A stretch of 64,000 nt of DNA from PKWO01 sp036561005 (GCA_036561005.1 DATBQE010000239.1:1-64000); one strand, 5' to 3'; shown: positions 52,410 through 62,525, counted from the first letter of the stretch. The notes: generated by a model not told the origin, from the sequence alone. Made by a program: numbers and translations.

Positions 52410-55400
52410 TCACCGCGTGAGCTTGCCTTCCGTTGAAGCCGACTCACCGGGCATTGTCAGCAACAGCTCGGCGCACATTGCGGCAGCAGCGCGGTAATCC
52501 AATCGGTCGATGCAATCGGAAATTCGCGCAAACTGCTCGGGAAACGCCCTGTTGTGCGCCATGCGCAGCGTTTCAAATACCTGGTCGGCCCCAAGATCGG
52601 CGGCACGCAGCATGGTTTGCAACTCGATCAGGCCGGTGCGCAGTTCCGGTGCACCGCTGCGCTGTTGCGCGGCCGGCGGTTCCACAGCCAGGCGAGCGAG
52701 GTGCGCACGGGCGTGCGCCATGGCCGTAACGCCGGCCTGCCATACGTCTTCGTGCGGCAGGAGCAGGCCAAGAGAGGCCGCATCGGCCGGCACATCACGC
52801 AAGCGCTGTTCCGCATGCGCCGCCAAGGCGGCAAAGCGGTTCGCGCCGACCGTTCCCGCCATGCCCTTCAAGGTATGCAAAATGCGCCTGGCATCATCGC
52901 GCTGCTTGACACGCATTGCCTGCGCATATTCTTCCCGATATTTTGGGACTTCCTTGAGAAATCCCTTCAAGGCAGCGACATAGACCGGCACCATGTTGCC
53001 CAACCTTTGTAATGCCGCGTCAACGTCGAATTCGAGTGCAGCCGATAACGGGTCGGTTGCGGGCGCTGTATGCCACGGCGCACCAGCGATCTCCGCGCGG
53101 CCGGTGTGGCGCAATATGGTTGCCACCAGGTGCGACAACTCGAACGGTTTGCCGACATGGTCGTTCATGCCCGCCGCCAGCGCGGCTTCGCGGTCCGAGG
53201 CCATGGCATTGGCTGTCATCGCAATGATCGGCAGGGTGTGCAAACCCATCCTTTCGCGGATGATCCTGGTGGCGGCATAGCCGTCCATCTCAGGCATCTG
53301 CACATCCATCAGCACCACGTCGAACGGCCGCCGCGCGGCCAGGATCGTATCGATGCCGGCCTGGCCGTTCTCGGCCACCACGACCACCGCCCCGTCGTTA
53401 CTGAGCAAATCGCGCGCCACAATCTGGTTGGTGGCATTGTCTTCAACCAACAAAATATGCAGTCCGGCAAGGCGCTGCTGCGCCGGGTTGCGGCGCATTT
53501 CCATCGGCAGGTTCTTGCCGTGACCGGCGCGGCCATCGGCCACCGCGTCATACAGAATAGAGGCCGTGACGGGCTTGACGAGGAAGGCATCGCACAGCGC
53601 CGACACATCGTCGCCGCACTCTGCCAGCATCTTCCGGCTGTGCGCTGTCACCATGACGATCAGCGTGCCTGCATCGGGCAGCAGCTCTCTGATCCGGCGG
53701 CAGGTTTCCAGCCCATCCATGCCGGGCATGCGCCAATCGACAAGGACAAGGTCGTAACCGCGGATCTGGCGCCGCGCGGCGATTGCATCGACGGCGGCGC
53801 CACCGCTTTCGACAGCATCGACGTGCCAGCCGAACGAGAGCAACATTTCCGTCAACACCTGGCGCGCGCTGGCATTGTCGTCAACCACCAGGCAATGCAG
53901 ATTGCGCGTGTCGACAATCAGGCGCGGCTTGTCGGGCTGGTATCCGAGCGGCGCCGGTTGGCAGGCAATGGTGAAATGAAAGGTGCTGCCCTGCCCGACC
54001 ACGCTGTCGACGCACAAATCGCCGCCCATCAGCTTGACCAGGCGCTTGCTGATGGCCAGGCCCAGCCCCGAACCGCCGAAGCGCCGCGCGGTGGACGCTT
54101 CGGCCTGCGAAAAACCTTCGAATATGCGCGTGCATTGCTCAGACGAAATGCCAATCCCGGTATCGCGCACGGAAAACCGGATCGCCAATTCGTCGTCAGG
54201 CGTCGGCTGCAGTTTCACCGACATCACGACTTCGCCGCGCTCGGTGAACTTGACGGCATTGCCGGCCAGGTTGATAAGCACCTGCTGCAGGCGCAGACTG
54301 TCGCCGACCACCCAGTCGGGCAATGCCGGATCGACATCGAACAAAATCTCCAGGTCTTTTTCGCCGACGCTGGAAGACAGGATGACGGCAATGTCGCGCA
54401 ACAGCTTGTCGATACTGAATGGTTGCGGGTCCAATTCCATCTTGCCCGCTTCCACACGGGAAAAGTCGAGAATGTCGTTGAGGATGCCGAGCAGGGTGCG
54501 CGCCGCCGTCTCCGCCTTGCCGGCATAGTCGCCCTGGCGCCGGTCGAGCCCGGTTTGCTGCAACAACTGCAGCATGCCCAGAATGGCATTCATCGGCGTG
54601 CGGATTTCGTGGCTCATGTTGGCGAGAAACTCGGACTTGGCGCGGTTCGCCGATTCCGCCTCGACGGTGCGTGCCTCAAGCTCATCGTTCAATTTTTGCA
54701 ACGCAAATTGAGCCCGTTTTACCTCGCTGACGTCGGTGACGAGCACGATCACGCCGCGTACGACGTCGCCATCCATGTCGGGAATGTAATGCGCCCAGGT
54801 GTGGGAAATGGTGCCGTCCTGTTTCTTCAGGGTGCGTTCAAAGCGCTGCGCGCGGCCTTCGAAAGCGGCTTGCATGAACGGCTCATTTTGCGCAAACAGG
54901 GCGTTGCCGAGCAAAGTCTTCAGGTGGATGCCGCGCATTGCATCGTCCGACTTGCCGAACCAATCTATATAGTTGCGATTGGAAAAGCGGCATCGCAGGT
55001 CGCGGTCCCAGTAGGCGATCAAGCCGGGAATATTTGCCGCCAGCGTATCGAGAAAACGATTTTTTTCTTGCATGGCCTGCTCGGCCTCGTGCCGTTCGCT
55101 CAAATCGGCTGCCATGCCGAGGTAGCCGAAAATCGATCCGTCTTCCGCCCGCAGCGCCGTCACGGCAAGCAATACCGGAATGCGCGTGCCGTCCCTGGCG
55201 ACATACGTCCACTCATGTTCATTGGGCAGACCCATCTGCGACTTGACGACAAACACGCCGAAGCCGGGCTCGATCGATTGCCCCAGCGTTTCGGAAAACT
55301 CCGCCGCGCGGGCAACGACTTCGGCCGGATCATGGAAAACACCTGGGCTTTGTTGGCCTATCATCTCGTCGGCGCGATAGCCGAGCATTTTTTCCGCGGA

Positions 55401-57023
55401 CGGATTGAACAAGGTGATCAACCCAGTCGTGTCGGTTGCGATGATGGCGTAAGCGGCGCTATTGAGAATGGCGCCTTGCAGGGCCGAGTAATTGCGTATT
55501 TCGACCGTGCGCTCTGCAACCTGGTGTTCCAGCGTCCGGTTCAATTCGCGGATACGCCGCTCCACCATCATTTGCGAGCCGATATCGCGCGCGGTCTTGG
55601 CGGCGCCGATGACGCGCCCCTGAGCCGACAGGATGGGCGACACCGTAATGGCGACGTCGACGTCGCTGCCGTCCTTCCTGCGCCGTGTCGTGATCATATT
55701 GTCGACACGCTCGCCCCGGCCGATGCGGCGCAGGATGTCGCTTTCCTCATCGCGCAATTCTTCGGGAACGATCAAGGTCATCAGCGACTTGCCGATTGCT
55801 TCGCGGACGCTGTAGCCGAACAAATCTTCAGCGCCGCGATTCCAGCTCGTCACCTCGCCTGCAAGTGTCTTGCCGATGATAGCGTCATGTGAGCTTTCCA
55901 CAATGGCCGCCAATTCGGCTTGCCTTTTGAACGCCTGCCTTCTTTGCCGCATATAAATGAGGACAATAAGCAATACGGTCAACTCCGCCAGGAACATGGC
56001 CACCGCCGCCTTGATCTGGATTTTCCGCGCCGAAGCGATCAGCGTGCGGTCGGCCAATACGACGCGCAAGGTGAGCGACCTGGCCGGATCGGCGCGATTG
56101 AGGGCAATGCTCTGCGTGGCCACGTGCACCACGCCGCCGGCGCCGGCATACCGTTCCAGCCCGGCCGGTTCGTCGCTGTCGCGCGGCAACAACCGGAAAT
56201 CGTTTTGCCAGCGCCACGCATTACCCTGATCAAATCCGAAAACGTCCTGCGAGTCGGGCCGCAACAAATAATCGCCTTTTCCGTTGGTCAGGTAGATTTG
56301 CAAAAACGTCGACGAATTCGCCGCCAGGCGGTTGAACAGCCCCTGCACGTTGAGATTCAACACAATGACACCGAACAACTTGCCGTCGGCCGCATAGACC
56401 GGTGTAGCGGCGCGGATGGTTTTGACAAAGGGCGGCTGGACTTTTCCATGCTCCTGGTTCAAATCGACGTCGGAAATATAAACCTCGCCGGCGGCCAGCT
56501 TCACCGCATTGACGATGAAATAGCGCTCTGCCTTGGACTGCAATTGGTCGTCCGGCGTGACGACAATCCGGCCCTGCAACTGATCGACACGGACGATTTC
56601 CCCGACGTTGCCGGCTATCCCGATGAAACGCACCTTCGACACATCGGGATTTTCCTGCGCGAAGGCGGAAAAGATCTGCTGCATGCGCACGCGCCACAAC
56701 GGCAGCGGTGTTTTTTCCTGCGTGTCATAGCCGTTGTTGCCGTAGGCACGGACCATACCCTGAACCGGCGGAATGTGCGCAAGAAACCGTGTATTCTGGC
56801 GCAGTCGTTCGATGTTTTCGTTCAGTATTGCAGCGCGCAGCCCGGCAGAGGCTTCCATGCGCGAATCCATGGAGTTGAGGTTTTGCGCGCGATCAAAGCT
56901 CCCTGCGAAATAGATGGTTGCCAGGAGTATAGAAACCAGCAGGGCAACAGACACCGCCGCCAGACGAAAGCTCGGATTTTCAACCAGGTTCTTGAATCTC
57001 GTCATTCGCATCGGGGCTGCCAT
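52410..57023 (-). CDS. Large hybrid sensor histidine kinase
   Basis: 1537 residues. Order: membrane helix (~19-42), dCache-type periplasmic sensor (~55-330), second helix (AAVAMFLAELTVLLIVLIYM), three PAS domains (~370-770: ESSHDAIIGKTLAGEVTSWNRG; NSAAYAIIATDTTGLITLFNPS; ANIPGLIAYWDRDLRCRFSN), HisKA with His805 (NMSHEIRTPMN), HATPase, receiver 1 with Asp1096, receiver 2 with Asp1240, HPt with His1383 (RILHTLKGMAGTVG). All phospho-sites are intact. The GGDEF regulator gene lies 54 bases upstream, so the two are probably an operon. Confidence 0.93.
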   Translation of the reverse strand: MAAPMRMTRFKNLVENPSFRLAAVSVALLVSILLATIYFAGSFDRAQNLNSMDSRMEASAGLRAAILNENIERLRQNTRFLAHIPPVQGMVRAYGNNGYDTQEKTPLPLWRVRMQQIFSAFAQENPDVSKVRFIGIAGNVGEIVRVDQLQGRIVVTPDDQLQSKAERYFIVNAVKLAAGEVYISDVDLNQEHGKVQPPFVKTIRAATPVYAADGKLFGVIVLNLNVQGLFNRLAANSSTFLQIYLTNGKGDYLLRPDSQDVFGFDQGNAWRWQNDFRLLPRDSDEPAGLERYAGAGGVVHVATQSIALNRADPARSLTLRVVLADRTLIASARKIQIKAAVAMFLAELTVLLIVLIYMRQRRQAFKRQAELAAIVESSHDAIIGKTLAGEVTSWNRGAEDLFGYSVREAIGKSLMTLIVPEELRDEESDILRRIGRGERVDNMITTRRRKDGSDVDVAITVSPILSAQGRVIGAAKTARDIGSQMMVERRIRELNRTLEHQVAERTVEIRNYSALQGAILNSAAYAIIATDTTGLITLFNPSAEKMLGYRADEMIGQQSPGVFHDPAEVVARAAEFSETLGQSIEPGFGVFVVKSQMGLPNEHEWTYVARDGTRIPVLLAVTALRAEDGSIFGYLGMAADLSERHEAEQAMQEKNRFLDTLAANIPGLIAYWDRDLRCRFSNRNYIDWFGKSDDAMRGIHLKTLLGNALFAQNEPFMQAAFEGRAQRFERTLKKQDGTISHTWAHYIPDMDGDVVRGVIVLVTDVSEVKRAQFALQKLNDELEARTVEAESANRAKSEFLANMSHEIRTPMNAILGMLQLLQQTGLDRRQGDYAGKAETAARTLLGILNDILDFSRVEAGKMELDPQPFSIDKLLRDIAVILSSSVGEKDLEILFDVDPALPDWVVGDSLRLQQVLINLAGNAVKFTERGEVVMSVKLQPTPDDELAIRFSVRDTGIGISSEQCTRIFEGFSQAEASTARRFGGSGLGLAISKRLVKLMGGDLCVDSVVGQGSTFHFTIACQPAPLGYQPDKPRLIVDTRNLHCLVVDDNASARQVLTEMLLSFGWHVDAVESGGAAVDAIAARRQIRGYDLVLVDWRMPGMDGLETCRRIRELLPDAGTLIVMVTAHSRKMLAECGDDVSALCDAFLVKPVTASILYDAVADGRAGHGKNLPMEMRRNPAQQRLAGLHILLVEDNATNQIVARDLLSNDGAVVVVAENGQAGIDTILAARRPFDVVLMDVQMPEMDGYAATRIIRERMGLHTLPIIAMTANAMASDREAALAAGMNDHVGKPFELSHLVATILRHTGRAEIAGAPWHTAPATDPLSAALEFDVDAALQRLGNMVPVYVAALKGFLKEVPKYREEYAQAMRVKQRDDARRILHTLKGMAGTVGANRFAALAAHAEQRLRDVPADAASLGLLLPHEDVWQAGVTAMAHARAHLARLAVEPPAAQQRSGAPELRTGLIELQTMLRAADLGADQVFETLRMAHNRAFPEQFARISDCIDRLDYRAAAAMCAELLLTMPGESASTEGKLTR

Positions 57024-57077
57024 TGGGCATTCACGTTCAAATCGCTAAAACAGGTGACTCGGCCCGGATGGCAAAGG

Positions 57078-58001
57078 TCAGATAATTGGCCATGCGACCA
57101 CCCGGTCACGCCCTGAAGATTTGGCCCGATACAAGGCCTGATCGGCTTCTTCGATGAAGCTACGGGCAGTATCGCCCTCATCGGGAATATGCGCGGTGAC
57201 GCCAACGCTGATGGTCACCAATCCACCCTGCGGCGAAGCAGGATGAGAAAGGTTCAGCGAACGAATTGCGGCACAGATTTTTTCACCGTACCCGCTCGCT
57301 TCCCCGATATTGGCATAGGGCAGCACGGCAACGAACTCTTCGCCGCCAAAACGCGCGACAAACTCGCCCGGACGTTGCGACGCATCGGCCAAGGCCGTTG
57401 CCACCTTGCGCAGGCATTCGTCACCGCCCAAATGGCCAAAGGTATCGTTATACGGCTTGAAGTAATCGATGTCGACGAGGACCAATCCCAACGACAGGCC
57501 CTGGCGCCGATGGCGCAGGAACTCGCTTTCCATCGTTTCGTCGAAATAGCGCCGGTTATACAAACCGGTCAGCACGTCGCGGGTGGCGGCACGCATCAGG
57601 GCGGCAGCCTGGCGCTGTATTTTCAAATGTGCGCTCACGCGTGCCCGCACCACAAGATGGTGAAGCGGCTTGGAAATGAAATCGACCGCGCCGCCCTGCA
57701 GCGCCCTGATTTCACTGTCCCTGTTGGTTTCGGCCGTGACAAAAATGACGGAAATATCGCTGGTCGCCGCGTCGGCCTTGAGCTGCCTGCAGACCTCGTA
57801 GCCATTCATGAGCGGCATCTCGACATCGAGCAGGATCAGTTGCGGGTGATAATTGCGTGCTAGTTGCAGGCCGTCTGCACCGTTGGTGGCAAAGCGGATT
57901 TCCGCCAGATCCTTGAGCATTTCCGCCAGCAAACGAACGGCCACGACACTGTCGTCTATGATCAGAATGGTACTTTGATCTTCGGTCGAAACGGCCATCA
58001 C
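57078..58001 (-). CDS. Response regulator with GGDEF diguanylate cyclase
   Basis: 307 residues. Receiver with phospho-Asp59 (LILLDVEMPLMNG) and Lys in FISKPLHH; then GGDEF (~135-300) with the active loop RFGGEEF (219-223) and YNRRYFDE start. It should make cyclic di-GMP when phosphorylated. No RxxD inhibitory site is evident just before GGEEF. First gene of a two-gene set with the hybrid kinase. Confidence 0.95.
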   Translation of the reverse strand: MMAVSTEDQSTILIIDDSVVAVRLLAEMLKDLAEIRFATNGADGLQLARNYHPQLILLDVEMPLMNGYEVCRQLKADAATSDISVIFVTAETNRDSEIRALQGGAVDFISKPLHHLVVRARVSAHLKIQRQAAALMRAATRDVLTGLYNRRYFDETMESEFLRHRRQGLSLGLVLVDIDYFKPYNDTFGHLGGDECLRKVATALADASQRPGEFVARFGGEEFVAVLPYANIGEASGYGEKICAAIRSLNLSHPASPQGGLVTISVGVTAHIPDEGDTARSFIEEADQALYRAKSSGRDRVVAWPII

Positions 58002-58382
58002 GGTCCTATCGCGCGCTCTGAACAGGTAATCCAGTCATTTCAACCCAGGTCAGTGGATCCGGCGGCGCCATGGAAGCACCACCGCGGGGGTTGCCGGCCT
58101 CGACACGGCGGACCACGAAATTCGCGGTGACAGACAAAAAGAAAAGCAAAAAGGTAAGCAAAAACATGTCCCCGGCGTGGCCGCCTGTAATGGGGCCTTA
58201 TCCTAAAACTGCTAGGTTCCAAGAATCAATTGTATTGCCGGAGCGGGAAATGCAAGCGCCGGAGCCCAAAATAAACGGGGCGCCGGCGCTGGAAGTGTTG
58301 TTTTCAGGCAAACCACAATGCGAACGAAAACCAATCGCAGCCGGGTTCTCTTGGCCGTCTGCGTGCAATCGGCCCTTCGGCC
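58002..58382. other. Intergenic region between prfC and the GGDEF gene
   Basis: No gene with a good start is seen. The stretch must hold the promoter of the GGDEF-kinase set in its left part and the 3' end of the prfC transcript in its right part. I found no clear intrinsic terminator. Confidence 0.35.
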
Positions 58383-60113
58383 CTACGTCACCTTCACCGC
58401 ATGTTCGCGCGTCGAATGGAATGTCACCTTGGGCCAGCGTTCTTGCGTCAGCTTGAGATTGACGCCGGAAGTAGCCAGGTATGCAAGGTTACCGGCCGCG
58501 TCGTAGGCCAGGTTATGGCCGGCCGACGATTTCTCGAAATCGGCCAGAATACGCTTGTCGTCGCACGACACCCAGCGCGCGCTGCTGATGCTGGTGCCCT
58601 CGAACACGGCGTCGACGCCATATTCATTGAGCAGGCGGCTCGCCACCACTTCAAACTGCAGCACCCCGACCGCGCCAAGCACCAGGTCGCTATTGTTGAC
58701 CGGTTTGAACACCTGCACCGCGCCCTCTTCGCCCAACTGCTGCAAGCCCTTGTGCAACTGCTTGATCTTGAGCGGGTTACGGATGCGTACCGAACGGAAA
58801 AAATCGGGCGCGAAGTAGGGAATGCCGGTAAATTGCAGCAATTCGCCTTCGGAAAAACTGTCGCCGATCTGCATGTTGCCGTGGTTGGGCAGGCCGATGA
58901 TGTCGCCCGCGTAGGCTTCTTCCACCTGCTCGCGGCTCGATGCCATGAAGGTCACCACCGACGACACCTTGATCTCGCGATTGAGGCGCAGATGCTTGAT
59001 CTTCATGCCGCGTTCGAAATGGCCGGAACAAACGCGCAGAAAGGCAATGCGGTCGCGGTGCGCCGGGTCCATGTTGGCCTGGATCTTGAACACAAAGCCG
59101 GAGAACGCCGGCTCGCTCGGCTTGACCGAGCGCACCGTCGCATCGCGCTCGCGCGGCGGCTGGGCCCAGTCGAGCAAGGCGTCGAGAATTTCACGCACGC
59201 CGAAGTTGTTGATGGCCGAACCGAAAAACACCGGCGTCTGCGTGCCGGCCAGAAAGGCGTCGAGATCGAACGGGTGCGACGCGCCGTGCACCAGTTCCAC
59301 TTCCATCTTCAACTGCTCGATTTCCAGCGGGAACATCTCCGCCAGGCGCGGGTTGTCGATGCCCTTCAGAATTTCAAAAGTCTGGTCGGCCTTTTCGCTA
59401 CCCGGCGCAAACAGCATGATCTCATCGCGCAGCAAGTGATAGACGCCGCGGAAAGTCTTGCCCATGCCGATCGGCCAGGTCACCGGCGCGCACTGGATTT
59501 CCAGCACCGATTCGAGTTCGTCGAGCAATTCCAACGGATCGCGCGTTTCGCGGTCCATCTTGTTCATGAACGTGATGATGGGCGTATTGCGCATGCGACA
59601 CACGTTCAACAGCTTGATCGTCTGCGCTTCCACGCCCTTGGCCGCATCGATCACCATCAGCGCCGAGTCCACGGCGGTCAGCACGCGGTAGGTATCTTCG
59701 GAAAAGTCCTGGTGGCCCGGGGTATCGAGCAGGTTCACCACGTGATCGCGATATTCGAACTGCATCACCGAGCTGGCCACCGAAATGCCGCGCTGCTTTT
59801 CGATTTCCATCCAGTCCGAGGTGGCGTGCCGCCCGCTCTTGCGCGCCTTGACGGTTCCGGCCAGCTGGATCGCGCCCGAGAACAGCAGCAGCTTTTCCGT
59901 CAGCGTGGTTTTACCGGCGTCCGGGTGGGAAATGATGCCGAAGGTGCGGCGCCGCGCGACTTCTCGCACGATCTGGTCGGTCGAAACCTTGCTGGGTTCC
60001 GGCGTCGCCAGGGCCGCGTCAGTCGCTTCGGCGATTGAAGGCACGTCGCTGCCGGGTTCGGAATTATCTACCGTGCCGTCTGAGGAATTGTCGGTTGCTG
60101 CTGCCATGACCAT
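58383..60113 (-). CDS. prfC: Peptide chain release factor 3
   Basis: 576 residues. GTPase with P-loop ISHPDAGKTTLTEKLLL, switch region RGISVASSVMQF, DTPGHQDFSEDTYR and the MNKMDRE motif, followed by RF3-type domains 2 and 3. It recycles RF1 and RF2 from the ribosome after termination. The N-terminus carries about 45 extra polar residues (SSDGTVDNSEPGSDVPSIAE) before the usual start VAKRRTF-like segment; a later start cannot be excluded because no ATG follows closely. Confidence 0.96.
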   Translation of the reverse strand: MVMAAATDNSSDGTVDNSEPGSDVPSIAEATDAALATPEPSKVSTDQIVREVARRRTFGIISHPDAGKTTLTEKLLLFSGAIQLAGTVKARKSGRHATSDWMEIEKQRGISVASSVMQFEYRDHVVNLLDTPGHQDFSEDTYRVLTAVDSALMVIDAAKGVEAQTIKLLNVCRMRNTPIITFMNKMDRETRDPLELLDELESVLEIQCAPVTWPIGMGKTFRGVYHLLRDEIMLFAPGSEKADQTFEILKGIDNPRLAEMFPLEIEQLKMEVELVHGASHPFDLDAFLAGTQTPVFFGSAINNFGVREILDALLDWAQPPRERDATVRSVKPSEPAFSGFVFKIQANMDPAHRDRIAFLRVCSGHFERGMKIKHLRLNREIKVSSVVTFMASSREQVEEAYAGDIIGLPNHGNMQIGDSFSEGELLQFTGIPYFAPDFFRSVRIRNPLKIKQLHKGLQQLGEEGAVQVFKPVNNSDLVLGAVGVLQFEVVASRLLNEYGVDAVFEGTSISSARWVSCDDKRILADFEKSSAGHNLAYDAAGNLAYLATSGVNLKLTQERWPKVTFHSTREHAVKVT

Positions 60114-60746
60114 GTTTATCGCGTTTGCAAAACCCTCAAGTTTACCGGCTCTTGAGCGGCAAGTCTATGTCATTGATAAAAAAGGAGATTTTCTCCGATG
60201 CCCAAGCGACGCCAAGCCGGCTCAATCCCCTGACCCGCCGCGCCTTGCCTACATGAGCGGCCCCGCCGAAGTTATGAACAATTATTGTGTCCAAGTTTGT
60301 GGATAACCCGCGGAAAAGTCATTCAAACCATTGAATTTAAACAAAATTATAGTGCTGCCCTCAAGCTGCACAACGCGCTGTGTAACCTCACCCGGCCAAC
60401 GGCCACGCCGCACGCGGACAAAAAAATGCCCGCGTGGCGCACAGTGCGGGCAAACGCAAACTCCGAGGAGTTTCCGAGGGAGATACGATTTGAACCGGCT
60501 CGCAAGGCTGCGCACAGTTGCCCGCGCAGCAAGATCGAAACCGGCGCTTGTACTGTAACCGCCAGCGCACAGGGTGTTATTCGCTTGTTCAAAGGTTCGG
60601 CCGAACATTATCAAGCAGACACTTTTGGGCGCGGCGCCCGACTTGATGGTGCAAAATATTTAACAAAATTTGCATTTGACCATTGCCTCTTTGACGATTC
60701 TTGCCTAAGTTTAAAGCCCGTACCTGAACCCGAATGGAGGAGCAAC
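60114..60746. other. Intergenic region upstream of the zinc-ribbon gene
   Basis: The frame of the next gene is open upstream but gives an unnatural product, so I do not extend it. A GC-rich hairpin (GCCCGCGTGGCGCACAGTGCGGGC) lies near 60428-60451 after a run of seven A. AT-rich sequence at 60640-60700 probably holds the promoter of the gene at 60747. Otherwise nothing recognised. Confidence 0.35.
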
Positions 60747-61088
60747 ATGATGCAGGCAGTCTCAAACAGCAACCCCGGGTACCAGGAGGGAGCAATCCAG
60801 CGCGTCAACCACCGCAGCACCGTCACCACCCCGCTCAGGCTGCTCGAAGTCGAGCGCGCCAGTGTGGTTGACGCCATAAGCCCCGACAGTGGCGCAGGCA
60901 GCCAGTACGACACCGTGTTCGCCATGGGCACCATGCGCGAACTCTGCCCGCATTGCAATTCCACGCACCTGCAACTGATATTGCGCCAGAAACGCGTGCG
61001 CCACGCGCACCTGTTCTGCGATCATTGCGAACGCTGCTACGATGCGCGCTATCTCGATGGGGCGCCGGCTTTGGAGATGGGTGGCTGA
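60747..61088 (+). CDS. Small zinc-ribbon protein
   Basis: 113 residues. The start at 60747 follows a strong ribosome site (GGAGGAG at 60737-60743). The C-terminal third has LCPHCNS and, 25 residues later, FCDHCERCYDAR: a four-cysteine ribbon that should hold one zinc. Cytoplasmic. Zinc-ribbon proteins of this size can be regulators or nucleic-acid binders; the exact role is unknown. Confidence 0.8.
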   Translation: MMQAVSNSNPGYQEGAIQRVNHRSTVTTPLRLLEVERASVVDAISPDSGAGSQYDTVFAMGTMRELCPHCNSTHLQLILRQKRVRHAHLFCDHCERCYDARYLDGAPALEMGG

Positions 61089-61113
61089 GAGCGAAGTTGG
61101 GTATAGCGCCGCA

Positions 61114-61680
61114 TCACCGCGCGCCGATGCCCAGCTCGCCGTCAAACGCCTGTTCCACATCGCAATAGGGACGTTTCGCAACGACGGTACCCGCTTGCTC
61201 GAACGAATAAGGCGGGTAACCCGGTATGCCGTCGAGGTTGTGGACCAGCGAATAAAAGGTAAACGTCACCTTTGCCGTGTCGGCAAAACTGTTTCCAAAA
61301 TCGCGGTCCGCCATGATCAGCGTGGCAGGCTCCTTGCCGCGTGCAGCCAGCAGCCTGAAATCATGCAAGACGCAATCGGCACCGCCACTGACGGTCACTT
61401 GCCATTTCTCGCCACCTTTGGTCATGACGGGCACCACGTCCCATGGCGCCGAAGCACTCGTGTCGTGCCGATCGGGAACATAGAATGACACCACGTCGAA
61501 ACTGTGGGCGTTGTAGCTCTCCCGGTGGCCGGACACAACCATATCGGCCACGCCCTCACCGGTGAAATCAACCTGCGTGATGCCGTTTGCGATCTTGACC
61601 ACGCGCGAAGTCGATTGTTCGTCGGCAGAAGCCGAGGCGGAGCCAAGCAGTGCGACAAACAATAAGGCGAAAATTTTCAC
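61114..61680 (-). CDS. Exported protein, possibly CarG-like
   Basis: 188 residues with a signal peptide (MKIFALLFVALLGSASASA). The mature part starts KIANGITQVDFTGEGVADMVVSGHRE, continues NAHSFDVVSFYVPD and SGGADCVLHDFRLL, and has ADRDFGNSF then VTFTFYSLVHN. From memory this resembles the periplasmic CarG family tied to carbapenem self-resistance in Serratia/Erwinia, but no carbapenem genes are here and the match is not verified. It converges with the zinc-ribbon gene. Confidence 0.6.
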   Translation of the reverse strand: MKIFALLFVALLGSASASADEQSTSRVVKIANGITQVDFTGEGVADMVVSGHRESYNAHSFDVVSFYVPDRHDTSASAPWDVVPVMTKGGEKWQVTVSGGADCVLHDFRLLAARGKEPATLIMADRDFGNSFADTAKVTFTFYSLVHNLDGIPGYPPYSFEQAGTVVAKRPYCDVEQAFDGELGIGAR

Positions 61681-61974
61681 GGTTCACCTGATCCTCTTTG
61701 GTTGCATTGAATCGAATCCAATCCGTGGCGTATCGCCCCGCGCAGTCAAGCGACCTTGCATAGCATCTTGCGCGGTTTGCACATCGCTGGGCAAATTGGC
61801 CATAAATCATCATACCTTGCCGTGCAGGTGCACGGTGAGGCGGCTTTAGGGGCGAGCACGGAAGAAATCTTCACAGGCGTTGCGCGCTTAGTTGGCCGTC
61901 ATATCAAAAAAGGGATCGACGCGATGCGCAGCAAAGAGTGCGCGGTCGATACGCACCAGCCCGCAGTAGCCTAC
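61681..61974. other. Intergenic region upstream of the exported protein
   Basis: No gene with a natural product on either strand. It should contain the promoter of the minus-strand gene starting at 61680. Confidence 0.35.
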
Positions 61975-62018
61975 GCCGTCATTGCGCCGTCATTGCGCCG
62001 TCATTGCGCCGTCATTGC
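61975..62018. repeat. Four tandem copies of an 11-bp unit at a gene end
   Basis: GCCGTCATTGC occurs four times exactly (44 bases). The minus-strand zinc-ribbon gene ends inside the last unit (stop TGA is the complement of 62012-62014). Each unit gives a TGA on the minus strand and, since 11 is not divisible by 3, all three frames are stopped. Confidence 0.9.
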
Positions 62019-62470
62019 GTTTTCAAAGACGCTAAAAAGCCCGCGAGCATGTTCTTGTTCGCGATATCGGACCTGTAGGGAAAGTATTTTTCCAGCGCCG
62101 TCATTAAGGCGAGCCAACCAGTGAGGAAGGCTTCGTCCTTTTGCAGCGCAGGCTTTGCTTGCGCCCACATCCTCTCGCAGTTGCGTAATGATTCACGGAT
62201 GCGATGCGACTCCAACCAGCAATCGGCGCAGAGCGCACGTCGCTGGCTGATGTTGGCCTTCTTGACTTCGTAGTTGTATTGCTGGTCCTGCGCGGTGAAA
62301 ATGCAATTGGCCTTGCAGCATCGGCATTGATAGGCAATGTCCTTGTATACGTAACCATAATGGAACGAATAGGAACGCTTGCTCTCGACCGACCACTGGT
62401 CCGGGTTGGCAGTCACCTCGGTCGGCCTGTCACTTAAACCTTTGCGTTTCGATCTATTCTGTCTGGACAT
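62012..62470 (-). CDS. Zinc-ribbon protein of unknown role (zf-trcl-like)
   Basis: 152 residues. A basic N-terminus (MSRQNRSKRKGLSDRP) precedes YQCRCCKANCIFTAQDQQYNYEVKKANISQRRALCADCWLESHRIRE-type sequence: CxxC at about 49-52 and CxxC at about 80-83, separated by a conserved-looking WYQ/Y segment, the pattern of the probable zinc-ribbon family zf-trcl. The remainder is helical. It overlaps an 11-bp tandem repeat at its 3' end. Confidence 0.75.
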   Translation of the reverse strand: MSRQNRSKRKGLSDRPTEVTANPDQWSVESKRSYSFHYGYVYKDIAYQCRCCKANCIFTAQDQQYNYEVKKANISQRRALCADCWLESHRIRESLRNCERMWAQAKPALQKDEAFLTGWLALMTALEKYFPYRSDIANKNMLAGFLASLKTQ

Positions 62471-62525
62471 GCTGAAAACCCGGCCGCCTGTTCATTTGCC
62501 CCATCGGAGCAAGCGCGTTGAACGA

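Noticed and set aside
53070..55892. A 940-codon plus-strand frame opposite the large hybrid kinase
   Set aside because: Shadow of codon bias; the minus strand shows ordered PAS, HisKA, receiver and HPt domains.
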